64,000 nt of DNA from Chryseobacterium daecheongense (GCA_027920525.1 CP115858.1:3534001-3598000); one strand, 5' to 3'. Positions 18,757 through 29,689 are shown, counted from the stretch's first letter. Translations and numbers: made by a program. The notes: a model not told the origin generated them from the sequence alone.

Positions 18757-19098
18757 TTATTCTCTGTCGAAACGGGCTAATTTTTTGTCTACCCATATTG
18801 TGGCAAATGGGAAAAATGCCGAGAGCAGGGCAAAAACAAAATCTTCATCATCCCATTTGAATATTTTTCTCACCGGAAGACAAAGTAAAAGATATATAGT
18901 AAAAAAAAGACCATGAATGTTTCCGATGACAATAATAAAAATTGTGGGAAGCAATCCTTCGTCATCGTATCTTTTCCAGATCATGGCAACCCCATAAAGT
19001 AAAAAACAGGAAACTGCTTCAGCTACACAGATTTGCTTGAACCATTTAATGATTTTTTCCTGGGGATATTTTGAGAAAAATTTTTCGATGAAATTCAT
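18757..19098 (-). CDS. DUF3817 family small membrane protein
   Basis: 113 residues with three hydrophobic segments (about 22-40, 49-72 and 83-103). VAEAVSCFLLYGVAM, NIHGLFFTIYLLL and ALLSAFFPFATIWVDKKL match the DUF3817 (YdzA-like) pattern, a small integral membrane family of unknown function. It is the last gene of a minus-strand cluster, five bases after the preceding secreted protein gene, and is followed by a good terminator. Confidence 0.8.
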   Translation of the reverse strand: MNFIEKFFSKYPQEKIIKWFKQICVAEAVSCFLLYGVAMIWKRYDDEGLLPTIFIIVIGNIHGLFFTIYLLLCLPVRKIFKWDDEDFVFALLSAFFPFATIWVDKKLARFDRE

Positions 19099-19103
19099 TT
19101 CGA

Positions 19104-19910
19104 TTACTTATAATAAATTTTAAAAGAATATTTAATACCATTATACAGAATGGCTCGTTTTGAGAGGACAAATTTACTAGATTTTATAAAGCTCTTAATC
19201 TTTTTTTCAAAGTAAGGAATAAACTGCTTATTGTATAGATTTATTATATGATGATCAAAGCTTTCCACTTTTAAAGTATTGTCATTCTCATCTACATATA
19301 ACATAACTTTAGTAAAAGATTGATTCTTTTGTGAAGAATCTATGTATCCTTTTGGATACATGAAATTTTTGAAAAAAAAGGTATTGAGTAAAATATCAGC
19401 TAATTTAGGATCTCCTTTATAGATCCAATTTAAATTATCATTATATTCAAAAATTATAGAAGGATTTTTATTCACATGATCTAAAAGTGATTGTTTTACA
19501 ATGTCCTCGATAAGATCTTTACCAAATTTTTTTTCTGTAAAGTAATTCATATATCGATGATAACATAAATTACTGGTGTAATGTGCTGGTATGTCGCTTC
19601 CGATAAAAGTTCCTCCCCAAATAATATTGTGCTTCTTTAAAGCTTGTTCGAGCTCTTTCTTTGCTGGAAAATCATCTCCACCTGGTGCGATATGGTATAT
19701 AAAATATTTATTTTCAATTTTTGAATCTTCAACTGCTTTAATTGAATCATTACTACATTGTTCATTATAATATTTTTGCCTTTCCTGAAATCTTTTTATG
19801 TATTCTATCTCTTTTTCCTTTCGTAAAGAATCTGCTATTTTAGTAGATGTATCCTGACCAAATAAAAAGGCTTGAGTGAGAAAAATGAAAAAAAAGATAT
19901 AAAATTTCAT
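19104..19910 (-). CDS. Secreted protein of unknown function
   Basis: 268 residues. A signal peptide (MKFYIFFFIFLTQAFLFGQ) is followed by a Lys/Glu-rich helical stretch and a mixed domain with IAPGGDDFPAKKELEQAL near residue 75 and many Lys, Asn and Tyr. No family was recognised. It sits five bases after nadD and five before the DUF3817 gene, so it is co-transcribed with them, but nothing in the sequence links it to NAD synthesis. It probably acts in the periplasm. Confidence 0.7.
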   Translation of the reverse strand: MKFYIFFFIFLTQAFLFGQDTSTKIADSLRKEKEIEYIKRFQERQKYYNEQCSNDSIKAVEDSKIENKYFIYHIAPGGDDFPAKKELEQALKKHNIIWGGTFIGSDIPAHYTSNLCYHRYMNYFTEKKFGKDLIEDIVKQSLLDHVNKNPSIIFEYNDNLNWIYKGDPKLADILLNTFFFKNFMYPKGYIDSSQKNQSFTKVMLYVDENDNTLKVESFDHHIINLYNKQFIPYFEKKIKSFIKSSKFVLSKRAILYNGIKYSFKIYYK

Positions 19911-19915
19911 ATTTG

Positions 19916-20506
19916 TTACTTATAAAAACTACTACCATCCAAATATTCAAAAACCTCAGGAGGGAGCATAGGCCGCACATTTTTACCTTCCTTGATCATA
20001 TGGCGAATTTCGGTTGCAGAAATTTCAATGATAGGGGCTTTGATAAAAGAAATATTTTCGTGTTGTACATACTCAGAATCTTTTTTCTCGCCTTCAAAAA
20101 TTCGTGGATAAACAATAATATGGTGATTCTTTAATAAAGTTTCGGAATTTTTCCATTTATGGAGTCCCTGCAAATTGTCCTCTCCCATAATCAAGCTGAA
20201 TGAATGATCAGGGTATTTTTCATTGAGATACGTCAGAGTGTCAATAGTATAACTTGGTCTGGGTAAAGAAAACTCCACATTGGAAGCCCTCATGTTCGGG
20301 TAATTTTTAATCGCTGCCTGTACCATATCCAGTCGATTATGATCTTTAAGCAATGATTTCTTATCCTTAAAAGGATTTTGAGGACTTACAACAAACCATA
20401 ATTCTTCCATATTTGAATTTTCCAGAATATAATTCGCAAGAATAAGATGTCCAATATGTATAGGATTGAAAGATCCGAAGAATAAACCGATTTTTTTCAT
20501 TTTCAT
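19916..20506 (-). CDS. nadD: Nicotinate-nucleotide adenylyltransferase
   Basis: Transfers AMP from ATP to nicotinate mononucleotide in NAD synthesis. The 196-residue protein opens with KIGLFFGSFNPIHIGHLILA, the nucleotidyltransferase (H/T)xGH signature, and has the C-terminal ISATEIRHMIKEGK (ISSTxIR) motif. MGEDNLQGLHKWK is the usual substrate-site segment. Two ATG codons, at 20506 and 20500, are both possible. It lies 51 bases downstream of recJ. Confidence 0.95.
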   Translation of the reverse strand: MKMKKIGLFFGSFNPIHIGHLILANYILENSNMEELWFVVSPQNPFKDKKSLLKDHNRLDMVQAAIKNYPNMRASNVEFSLPRPSYTIDTLTYLNEKYPDHSFSLIMGEDNLQGLHKWKNSETLLKNHHIIVYPRIFEGEKKDSEYVQHENISFIKAPIIEISATEIRHMIKEGKNVRPMLPPEVFEYLDGSSFYK

Positions 20507-20557
20507 TTGCAGGTGTATATGAGATGCAAAGTATAGCGTTAAAGTTGTATTTTATCC

Positions 20558-22270
20558 TTAGTCCCTAAACTTCACATCCTTTATATTCAGGTAGTGTGTT
20601 ACATTTCCTTTCCAGTGATTTTCTTCCAGAGTAAATGCGAGATCGAAATGTTTATTTCTGAAGTCTTCAGAGAATTGCCCCAATTTAAAACCAACGCATT
20701 CTATATTTCTACCGGTGGATTCCTGTTTAATATAAAATTTCACGTGGTTATTATCTTTCCCCATTGTTTTTATATAACCCGATAATTTCTGGTTTCTTAA
20801 AGTGAGGATGGGTTTCATATTATGTGGACCAAAGGGTGCAAGTTTTCTATGGAAATTTATAAACTCGCGGTTGATATCATCAATTTCTATTTCAGAATCT
20901 ATAATGATCGATGATTCTTTCTGGTGTTCCTGAATCTTTTCAGCGACCACCTTTTCGAATTTTTCCTTAAAGGCCTCGAATTTTGATTTTTCCATTGAAA
21001 GTCCCGCTGCAGCATGATGTCCTCCAAATTTCAAAAAGTACTCTGAGCACATATCCAACGCCTCATGAACATCGAAATCAGAAACTGATCTTGCGGAAGC
21101 AACCATTTCTCCGTTGTTACCATCTGTAAAAACCAAAGTGGGTTTGTAATAAGTCTCAATGAGTCTGGATGCTACGATTCCAATAACACCTTTATTCCAC
21201 TCAGGATGGTAAACAATCGTTGTCAGATTGGTTTCCTGTTGAGATTCAATAATTTGATTAAGTGCCGAAAGCGTCGAATTCATATCGAGTTCCCGTCTTT
21301 CATCATTAAGTCCCATAATGTCACTTACAATCTGATGCGCATGTTTCAGATTATCTGAAACCATAAGTTCTACAGCTGCTTTTCCATGAGAAATTCTACC
21401 GGCAGCATTGATCTTTGGAGCAATTTCAAAAACAATGTTTGAAATTTCAAAATGGGAAAGTTTATCTTCGGGAATTAAGAGTCTTAATCCTAAATTTCTT
21501 GTTTTTCGAAGGGTTTTTAAACCCATTTTGGCCAGAACCCTGTTTTCTCCGGTCATTGAGACAATATCTGCAGCAATAGAAATTGCAAGCAAATCGGTTA
21601 ATTCAAACAACTCCGAATCCGGTATTTTGTAGATTGTATTTAGACCCTGGCATAATTTAAAGCCAACTCCGCACCCTGAAAGCTCTTTGAAAGGATATCT
21701 GCAATCACTTCTTTTAGGATCTAATACGGCAACTGCATTAGGAATTTCTTCTCCTGGTAAGTGGTGGTCACAAATAATAAAATCAACGCCTAAATTCTGC
21801 GCATAATTAATCATATCAATTGCTTTGATCCCACAATCCAGAGCTATAATCAAAGAAAATCCATTTTCCTTTGCAAAATCTATCCCTTCTGTTGAAATAC
21901 CGTATCCCTCAGAGTTTCTGTCCGGAATATAATAATCAAGATATTTTTTCTGAACTATTTTGCTGAGGTATAAATACATCAGCGCAACAGCAGTTGTTCC
22001 ATCTACATCATAATCTCCATAAACCAATATTTTTTCACCATTCTCGATAGCTGTTGCAATACGCTCTACAGCTTTTTGCATATCAGCCATTAAAAACGGA
22101 CTATGTATATCAGTGAGATTGGGCTTAAAAAATTCTCTTGCCTTTTGATAATTGTCAATTCCTCTAAGAACGAGAAGTTTAGATTCAAAAGTTCCGAAAC
22201 CAAGTGACGAACTTAATCTGTCTACAACTTCCTCATCGGGTTCAGGTCTGTAAATCCATTTTTGACTCAT
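20558..22270 (-). CDS. recJ: Single-stranded-DNA exonuclease RecJ
   Basis: 5'-3' ssDNA exonuclease of recombination and mismatch repair. The 570-residue length is normal. DHH-phosphoesterase motifs are visible: VYGDYDVDGTTAVALMYLYL near residue 80 (motif I), ALDCGIKA, ICDHHLPGEE near 165 (the DHH), and the DHHA1 region with KFGGHHAAAGLSME near 415. A C-terminal OB-type domain follows. The gene starts at an ATG next to MSQKWIYRPEPD and probably leads the recJ-nadD cluster. Confidence 0.96.
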   Translation of the reverse strand: MSQKWIYRPEPDEEVVDRLSSSLGFGTFESKLLVLRGIDNYQKAREFFKPNLTDIHSPFLMADMQKAVERIATAIENGEKILVYGDYDVDGTTAVALMYLYLSKIVQKKYLDYYIPDRNSEGYGISTEGIDFAKENGFSLIIALDCGIKAIDMINYAQNLGVDFIICDHHLPGEEIPNAVAVLDPKRSDCRYPFKELSGCGVGFKLCQGLNTIYKIPDSELFELTDLLAISIAADIVSMTGENRVLAKMGLKTLRKTRNLGLRLLIPEDKLSHFEISNIVFEIAPKINAAGRISHGKAAVELMVSDNLKHAHQIVSDIMGLNDERRELDMNSTLSALNQIIESQQETNLTTIVYHPEWNKGVIGIVASRLIETYYKPTLVFTDGNNGEMVASARSVSDFDVHEALDMCSEYFLKFGGHHAAAGLSMEKSKFEAFKEKFEKVVAEKIQEHQKESSIIIDSEIEIDDINREFINFHRKLAPFGPHNMKPILTLRNQKLSGYIKTMGKDNNHVKFYIKQESTGRNIECVGFKLGQFSEDFRNKHFDLAFTLEENHWKGNVTHYLNIKDVKFRD

Positions 22271-22531
22271 TTCACAAAAATAGGGAAAATATATTTTAAA
22301 AAGGAATGATGAACTGTTAATATAATAATATAAAACAAAGATTTTAAGTGACGTTAAAGACCTTTCAATTCTGATTTGTTATTAATATTTATCGAGTCGC
22401 TTTTTAGATGTTCAATAGGTTATTTGGAAAAGTTTTAGAGAAAAGTTAACATTTTTTTGATTTTGTAAATCCAAAGATAATTGATTGTCGTAAATGATAT
22501 TAAATAACTAAACACTTTAAAAATTAATATT
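22271..22531. other. Divergent intergenic region recJ / ferritin-like gene
   Basis: 261 AT-rich bases separate the start of recJ (minus) from the first ferritin-like gene (plus). They must hold both promoters. No exact TAnnTTTG box or RNA structure was recognised. Confidence 0.5.
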
Positions 22532-23242
22532 ATGAAAAAGACGATTAATGTTTCTAGCCAGGGAGCCACACTGGATACCGGTAGAAGAAATTTCTTAAAA
22601 CTCGGCGGCATTGGACTTGCCATGGCAGGTCTTGCATTAGTAGGCTGTGATGATAATGATGATTTTCAAATGACAGACGGCCAGGTATTCGACCTTGGTA
22701 AAGGCGATGTCGGGGTATTGAATTATGCTTATGCTCTTGAGCAGCTCGAAGCAGATTTCTATACTAAAGTTGTTAACAGTTTTTATTCAGGTATTTCAAC
22801 CATTGAAAAAGAATTATTTACTGACCTCTATCATCACGAATTAATCCATCGGGATTTCTTTAAAGCTGCAATATCAGGAGTTACTGCTAATGTACTGCCA
22901 AAGCTTGAATTTCAATATCCGGGTGTGAATTTTAATAACAGAAGTTCAGTATTAGCTACTGCTAAGGCTTTGGAAGATACAGGTGTTGCTGCGTATAATG
23001 CAGCAGGAAAGTATATTACGGATCCTAATTATTTAGTAATTGCAGGGAAAATAGTTTCTGTGGAAGCAAGACATGCTTCTGCGATCAGAAATCTTATCAA
23101 TCCCGGATCTGCTGATTTTTCAGGGGATGATGTGATTGATGCCAATGGATTGGATGTGGCAAAAGAGCCAAAAGATGTTGTAATGGCTGCAGGAGGATTT
23201 ATAAAGACACCTTTTACCTGGAAAGAAAGAGGCATTAACTAA
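22532..23242 (+). CDS. Ferritin-like domain protein with Tat/lipoprotein signal
   Basis: 236 residues. The N-terminus has twin arginine RRNFLKLGG (near residue 19) followed by a hydrophobic stretch and VGC, so it looks like a Tat-exported lipoprotein. The rest matches the Ferritin_2 (DUF4439-like) four-helix pattern: NYAYALEQLEADFY, LYHHELIHRDFF, ALEDTGVAAYNAAG and SVEARHASAIRNL supply Glu and His of a possible di-iron site. The role is unknown; envelope iron or oxidative-stress functions are plausible. A second ferritin-like gene follows after 27 bases. Confidence 0.85.
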   Translation: MKKTINVSSQGATLDTGRRNFLKLGGIGLAMAGLALVGCDDNDDFQMTDGQVFDLGKGDVGVLNYAYALEQLEADFYTKVVNSFYSGISTIEKELFTDLYHHELIHRDFFKAAISGVTANVLPKLEFQYPGVNFNNRSSVLATAKALEDTGVAAYNAAGKYITDPNYLVIAGKIVSVEARHASAIRNLINPGSADFSGDDVIDANGLDVAKEPKDVVMAAGGFIKTPFTWKERGIN

Positions 23243-23269
23243 ATTATTTACTTTTAAAAACGTACTATT

Positions 23270-24088
23270 ATGAACATTCTTAAATTACTAGATAGATTTT
23301 CTGATGATAAATTCTTTACAACAGAAGCATCAAGATTAGAGACCATTACAAATCTTTCAGCATTTGGAAAAAAAGCAGCTATTGCTTCGGTTCCTCTGGG
23401 CTTAGGAGTCGCAATGTCAACTCCGGCGAAAGCTGAAAACCGAAATACAACACCAGTTACAGGAAGCTTTTTAAAAAGTACTTTAACCGATGCGTTACAA
23501 CTGGCCCTGACGCTGGAATACTTAGAAAATGAATATTACAGTATTGGACTATCTACAGCAAGTTTAATTCCTAATGCTGACCGTACCGTTTTTATGCAAA
23601 TCTCTAAACATGAGTCTGCACATGTTGGTTTCTTGAAAAGTACATTAACTTCTTTGGGAGTTACACCCGCATCGAAACCTACTTTTGACTTTACGGCGGG
23701 AGGTAATTTTACTCCGTTTACAGATTATAATCAGTTTCTTGTTCTGGCGCAAGCCTTTGAAGATACGGGCGTTAGAGCCTATAAGGGACAGGCAGGAAAT
23801 GTAATGTCTAATAAAGTAGTATTACAGGCTGCTTTACAAATTCACTCTGTAGAAGCCAGACATGCTTCGCAAGTAAGAAGAATGAGAGGAAATAAAGGGT
23901 GGATTGAACTGGCCAACGGAGGAAACATGCCGTCTGCAACAAACCCTGTGTACGCGGGTGAGGATAATACAAATCAAGCCGGATACAATACTTCAACTGC
24001 ATTTGGAGCTGCAGCAGGTTCTGCTGCTTACGATGAAATTTTAAGTGGTAGTGATGCAACAGCAATTGCATCTTTATTTATTGTGTAG
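23270..24088 (+). CDS. Ferritin-like domain protein
   Basis: 272 residues of the same Ferritin_2 family as the preceding gene: LTLEYLENEYYSIGL, SKHESAHVGFLKSTL, AFEDTGVRAYKG and SVEARHASQVRRMRG. It has no twin-arginine motif. A hydrophobic AAIASVPLGLGVAMS stretch after about 35 residues may be a signal or an internal segment, and the protein could be exported as a complex with its Tat-bearing neighbour (hitchhiker export), which is inference. The pair is a common arrangement in Bacteroidota. A terminator follows. Confidence 0.85.
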   Translation: MNILKLLDRFSDDKFFTTEASRLETITNLSAFGKKAAIASVPLGLGVAMSTPAKAENRNTTPVTGSFLKSTLTDALQLALTLEYLENEYYSIGLSTASLIPNADRTVFMQISKHESAHVGFLKSTLTSLGVTPASKPTFDFTAGGNFTPFTDYNQFLVLAQAFEDTGVRAYKGQAGNVMSNKVVLQAALQIHSVEARHASQVRRMRGNKGWIELANGGNMPSATNPVYAGEDNTNQAGYNTSTAFGAAAGSAAYDEILSGSDATAIASLFIV

Positions 24089-24112
24089 GTGATTTCTTAA
24101 TATTAGGTGTGG

Positions 24113-24148
24113 ATCCTTTTCTGAAATTTTTCAGAAAAGGATTTTTTT
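24113..24148 (+). terminator. Terminator after the ferritin-like pair
   Basis: ATCCTTTTCTGA pairs perfectly with TCAGAAAAGGAT and a run of seven T follows. Confidence 0.85.
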
Positions 24149-24196
24149 GTTGAAAAAAATCATATATTCGCCGGCCAAAAGGAAAATAAAATTAAT

Positions 24197-25009
24197 ATGA
24201 AAAGAATTGTTTTAAGCGTATGCTTACTGGGAGCTGTTCACGCATTTCAGGGACAAAAAATTAGTTTAGGAAAAATTACAGATGTTGCTTCTAAAGGAGC
24301 GAAGGCGCTCACTTTTACCAATGAAGATGCTGTAAAGTTATCTAAAGAATCTGTAGAATGGATGGATAAAAATAATCCTGTAGCCGGCCCTAAAGACCCA
24401 TACACCATCAGACTGAATAAACTTTTCGGTAAACATAAATCACAAGATGGTCTTAATCTTAATTACAAAGTGTATAAAGTAAAAGACATTAATGCTTTTG
24501 CCTGTGCAGACGGAAGCGTTCGCGTGTTTTCCTCATTAATGGATATAATGACAGATGATGAACTGCTGGCGGTAATCGGACATGAAATCGGTCATGTTAA
24601 AAATCAGGATACTAAAGACGCTATTAAATCGGCTTATTTAAAGGCTGCGGCATTAGATGCTGCATCTTCAGCATCCTCTGCGGTAGCTACATTAAATGAC
24701 AGCCAGATAGGGAAGATGGCTAATGCATTTATGGATGCTTCACACAGTAAAAAACAGGAATCTGAAGCAGATGTATACTCATACGATTTTATGAAAACGA
24801 ATAAGTATAATGTCGTAGCAGAATATACAGCATTTAAAAAGTTGGCTTTGCTTTCCGAAGGAAGTACACAATCCGGTTTTCAAAAAATGTTTAATTCCCA
24901 TCCAGATAGTGAAAAGCGCGCTCAGAATATTAAGAAAAGAGCAGAAAAGGATGGTCTATGGAAAGATCCTGGAACTGTCACGTTACCAACAACTAAACTT
25001 ACTAAATAG
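24197..25009 (+). CDS. M48 family metallopeptidase
   Basis: 270 residues. A signal peptide (MKRIVLSVCLLGAVHAFQGQ) is followed by a peptidase domain with HEIGH (VIGHEIGHVKNQD near residue 134) and the downstream KKQESEADVYSYDFM glutamate ligand near 195. This fits periplasmic Zn-dependent Ste24/HtpX/BepA/LoiP-like peptidases that act on envelope proteins. It has no TPR domain. It is monocistronic between two terminators. Confidence 0.9.
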   Translation: MKRIVLSVCLLGAVHAFQGQKISLGKITDVASKGAKALTFTNEDAVKLSKESVEWMDKNNPVAGPKDPYTIRLNKLFGKHKSQDGLNLNYKVYKVKDINAFACADGSVRVFSSLMDIMTDDELLAVIGHEIGHVKNQDTKDAIKSAYLKAAALDAASSASSAVATLNDSQIGKMANAFMDASHSKKQESEADVYSYDFMKTNKYNVVAEYTAFKKLALLSEGSTQSGFQKMFNSHPDSEKRAQNIKKRAEKDGLWKDPGTVTLPTTKLTK

Positions 25010-25025
25010 TAAATACCTGAAAATA

Positions 25026-25054
25026 AAAAATCCTCAATTTATTTGAGGATTTTT
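25026..25054. terminator. Bidirectional terminator between convergent genes
   Basis: A near-perfect 14-bp stem (AAAAATCCTCAAAT with ATTTGAGGATTTTT) has T runs on both strands and serves the M48 gene and the ABC-F gene. Confidence 0.85.
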
Positions 25055-25081
25055 TATTTATTTTCAATTTGTCTTGATCAA

Positions 25082-26776
<1,695 letters not shown>

Positions 26777-26788
26777 TTAAATGAAAGG

Positions 26789-26796
26789 TATTTTTG
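26789..26796 (+). promoter_or_regulatory. Putative -7 box of smpB
   Basis: TATTTTTG fits TAnnTTTG and lies 28 bases before the smpB ATG. No certain -33 box was seen. Confidence 0.35.
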
Positions 26797-26823
26797 TATA
26801 TTTCATAAAGAAATTTTAATATA

Positions 26824-27282
26824 ATGAAGATCGAGAAAACAGTTAACATATTAAACAGAAGAGCCCGTTTTGAGTACGAAATCATTGAAGAAATTGAAGC
26901 TGGAATGGTTTTAACAGGCACAGAAATAAAATCTTTACGTTCTTCAAAAGCATCTATCGCAGAATCCTTCTGTCAGTTTATTGATGGGGAATTGTACATC
27001 ATTAACATGATGATTGATGAATACAAATTAGGTACTTTTTACAATCATAAAACAAAAAGGGAACGGAAATTGCTCTTGCACAAAAAAGAATTACAAAAAT
27101 TCGAGAAAAAGTTAAAAGATGCAGGGAACACAATTATACCTTTGAAGTTATATATTACGGATAAGGGAAAAGCTAAGGTCTTAATAGCCCTTGCAAGAGG
27201 GAAAAAGCTTTTTGATAAAAGGGAAGCGATAAAAGATAGAGAAAATAAACGAACCCTGGATAGAATATTAAAGAAAAGTTAA
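26824..27282 (+). CDS. smpB: SsrA-binding protein SmpB
   Basis: The 152-residue partner of tmRNA in trans-translation, which frees stalled ribosomes. It has NRRARFEYEIIEEIEAGMVLTGTEIKSLR at the start of the OB fold (shown in full length in the family), the IAESFC and ITDKGKAKVLIALARGKK segments, and the basic C-terminal tail (KREAIKDRENKRTLDRILKK) that mimics a codon helix. The tmRNA gene itself is not in the window. Confidence 0.97.
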   Translation: MKIEKTVNILNRRARFEYEIIEEIEAGMVLTGTEIKSLRSSKASIAESFCQFIDGELYIINMMIDEYKLGTFYNHKTKRERKLLLHKKELQKFEKKLKDAGNTIIPLKLYITDKGKAKVLIALARGKKLFDKREAIKDRENKRTLDRILKKS

Positions 27283-27359
27283 AAATCATTCAAAAAACTT
27301 TGTATATAAAGAAAAATTATATTTATTTTGCAATATCAATTATTTAATCATTTAATTCT

Positions 27360-28853
27360 ATGAAAAATCTAAAATTAGGAATTTCAGCATTGGCACTTAC
27401 TGTTGCTTCTACTGTATTCGCACAGACTACCAACAATCCGTGGATGATCGGAGTTGGTGCTCATGCGGAAAATCATACAGCTCAGAGAAACAACTTCAGT
27501 AATACTTTTGCTGCAAGAAATTTAACAAAGACTTTGTTCAATATGAACAACTTCTCTATTACGCCTCCATTATCTAAACTTACTGTAGCAAGAAATATCG
27601 GTAAAGGTTTAGTAATCGACTGGCAGACTTCAGTAGGGAACGTTGACAATAAGAGATTCAACAGCGGGAAAGAATTTTTCCTAATGACTGGTCTTGGTTT
27701 CCAAGCTAAGGCAGCGGGTCTTTTATGGAACGAGGAGTCTTGGTTTGATCCATACTTAAGAGTAGGTGCGAACTATTTAAGACATGATTATACTGCATTA
27801 ACTTTCCCAAGAACTGACGCTAACGGTTATGTTATCAGTAACGGGGATAACGGTAATGAAAATGGTAAAGCTAACTTCTTTACAGTTTCTACTGGTGCAG
27901 GTATCAACTTCTGGGTAACTAAAAACTTCGGTTTAGGTGTTCAAGGAGATTATGTTTCAACTCCAGGTGATAAATCTACAGTTGCAAACTTCTGGCAAGC
28001 TTCTGCATCTTTGAACTTTAGATTTGGTAACAGAGATAGAGATAAAGATGGTATCTTAGATAAAGACGATCTTTGTCCTGATACTCCAGGTTTACCAGAA
28101 TTCCAAGGATGTCCTGATACTGACGGTGATGGAGTTCCAGATAAAGACGATCAATGTCCAGATGTAGCAGGACCAGTTGAAAACAACGGTTGTCCTTGGC
28201 CAGATACAGATGGTGACGGTGTTATCGACAAAGATGATGCTTGTCCTACAGTAGCAGGTCCAGCTGAAAACAATGGTTGTCCTTGGCCAGATACAGATGG
28301 TGACGGTATCCTTGATAAAGATGATGCTTGTCCTACAGTTCCTGGATTACCAGAATACAACGGATGTCCTAAGCCTAAAGATGTAATCGCTAAAGAAGCT
28401 ACAGGTGCTCTTAAAGATATCTTGTTTGATTTCAACAAAGCGACTATCAGACCTGAATCTAGCGCTAAATTAGATCAAGCTGCAACAATCATTAAGCAAT
28501 CTAACGACGGAACATTCTTAGTAACTGGTCACACAGATAAGAAAGGTGCTGATGCTTACAACTTGAAACTTTCTAGACAAAGAGCTGCTTCTGTAGTTGC
28601 TGCTTTAGAATCAAGAGGTGTTAGCGGAACTCAATTGAAATCTGTAGGTGTAGGTGAAAGAGATGCTACTGTATCTGAAAAAGCATCTGATGCTGAAAGA
28701 ATGGTAGACAGAAAAGTAGTTGTAGAAGCTGTTAACGGTGCTGCTTGGGATGCACTTAAGAAATCTGATCTAGAAGTTGTAGAGAAGAAGACTGTAGTGA
28801 AGAAAGGTAAAGCTCCAGCTAAAAGAAAAGCTCCAGCTAAAAAAAGAAAATAA
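27360..28853 (+). CDS. OmpA-family outer-membrane protein with TSP3 repeats and basic tail
   Basis: 497 residues. A signal peptide (cleaved after VFAQ) leads into an eight-strand-type beta-barrel (about 25-220). Four or five thrombospondin type 3 calcium-binding repeats follow, with DTDGDGVxDKDDxCP (about 224-340), then an OmpA peptidoglycan-binding domain with ILFDFNKATIRPES near 353, TGHTDKKGADAYN and LSRQRAASV. The C-terminus adds a Lys/Pro/Ala tail (KKGKAPAKRKAPAKKRK) from about 475, which is unusual after an OmpA domain. It links the outer membrane to peptidoglycan and is normally among the most abundant envelope proteins. Confidence 0.93.
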   Translation: MKNLKLGISALALTVASTVFAQTTNNPWMIGVGAHAENHTAQRNNFSNTFAARNLTKTLFNMNNFSITPPLSKLTVARNIGKGLVIDWQTSVGNVDNKRFNSGKEFFLMTGLGFQAKAAGLLWNEESWFDPYLRVGANYLRHDYTALTFPRTDANGYVISNGDNGNENGKANFFTVSTGAGINFWVTKNFGLGVQGDYVSTPGDKSTVANFWQASASLNFRFGNRDRDKDGILDKDDLCPDTPGLPEFQGCPDTDGDGVPDKDDQCPDVAGPVENNGCPWPDTDGDGVIDKDDACPTVAGPAENNGCPWPDTDGDGILDKDDACPTVPGLPEYNGCPKPKDVIAKEATGALKDILFDFNKATIRPESSAKLDQAATIIKQSNDGTFLVTGHTDKKGADAYNLKLSRQRAASVVAALESRGVSGTQLKSVGVGERDATVSEKASDAERMVDRKVVVEAVNGAAWDALKKSDLEVVEKKTVVKKGKAPAKRKAPAKKRK

Positions 28854-28872
28854 TTAATTTTTCTAAATAATT

Positions 28873-28906
28873 AATACCTCCAAATTTTTTGGAGGTATTT
28901 TTTTTT
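28873..28906 (+). terminator. Terminator after the OmpA gene
   Basis: AATACCTCCAAA pairs with TTTGGAGGTATT and is followed by a run of about nine T. Confidence 0.85.
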
Positions 28907-28920
28907 CGTTGACTTTTAAG

Positions 28921-28928
28921 TAATTTTG
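28921..28928 (+). promoter_or_regulatory. Putative -7 box of the yebC gene
   Basis: TAATTTTG matches TAnnTTTG and lies 21 bases before the ATG at 28949. A TTGAC a few bases upstream is too close to be a -33 box. Confidence 0.4.
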
Positions 28929-28948
28929 TTCAAAATTTAAAAATAAAA

Positions 28949-29689
28949 ATGGGAAGAGCGTTTGAATATAGAAAAGCTTCGAAAATGGCGCGTTGGGATA
29001 AAATGGCCAAGACTTTCTCTAAAATTGGTAAAGATATAGCGTTAGCAGTAAAAGCAGGTGGAGCAGACCCGGAATCAAATCCGGCGTTAAGAAGATGCAT
29101 CCAGAATGCCAAAGGTGCAAATATGCCGAAAGATAACGTAGAAAGAGCAATCAAAAAAGCAAGTGGAGCTGATGCTGAAAACTATGAAGAGGTAACATAC
29201 GAAGGGTATGGACAAGGAGGAGTTGCTTTCTTTGTAGAATGTACTACAAATAATACGACAAGAACGGTAGCGAATGTAAGAGCTGTCTTTAATAAATTTG
29301 ATGGTAACCTGGGGAAAAACGGGGAACTGGCCTTTATCTTCGATAGAAAAGGGATCTTTTACATCGATCCGAGCCAGGTAAAAATGGATTGGGATGAATT
29401 TGAAATGGAGATGATTGATGGTGGTGCAGAAGATATTGATAAAGATGATGAAGAAATAATGATCACTACTGCATTTGAAGATTTCGGTTCTTTATCTCAT
29501 AAATTAGATGAACTAAAAATTGAAGTTAAAAGTGCAGAGCTTCAAAGAATTCCAAACAATACAAAAGAAGTTACTGAAGAGCAGTTTAAAGCCAATATGA
29601 AAATGCTTGATCGCTTTGAGGAAGATGATGATGTACAAAATGTTTATCATAACATGGAAATTACAGAGGAGCTTATGAACTCTTTGTAA
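28949..29689 (+). CDS. YebC/PmpR family (TACO1-like) protein
   Basis: 246 residues, usual for YebC: GRAFEYRKASKMARWDKMAKTFSKIGK at the start in place of the canonical AGHSKWxNIKHRK, then NPALRRCIQNAKGANMPKDNVERAIKKASG and YEGYGQGGVAFFVECTTNNTTRTVANVR. The family has been described as transcription regulators and, more recently, as translation factors that help ribosomes on difficult sequences (recalled). It is cytosolic. A terminator lies upstream and the next gene starts 58 bases later. Confidence 0.93.
   Translation: MGRAFEYRKASKMARWDKMAKTFSKIGKDIALAVKAGGADPESNPALRRCIQNAKGANMPKDNVERAIKKASGADAENYEEVTYEGYGQGGVAFFVECTTNNTTRTVANVRAVFNKFDGNLGKNGELAFIFDRKGIFYIDPSQVKMDWDEFEMEMIDGGAEDIDKDDEEIMITTAFEDFGSLSHKLDELKIEVKSAELQRIPNNTKEVTEEQFKANMKMLDRFEEDDDVQNVYHNMEITEELMNSL

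Noticed and set aside
28151..28438. 95-codon minus-strand frame in the OmpA gene
   Set aside because: It results from the repetitive TSP3 coding sequence read in reverse.
28909..28913. TTGAC as a -35 box of yebC
   Set aside because: It is only seven bases from the -7 box, so the spacing does not fit any known promoter class.
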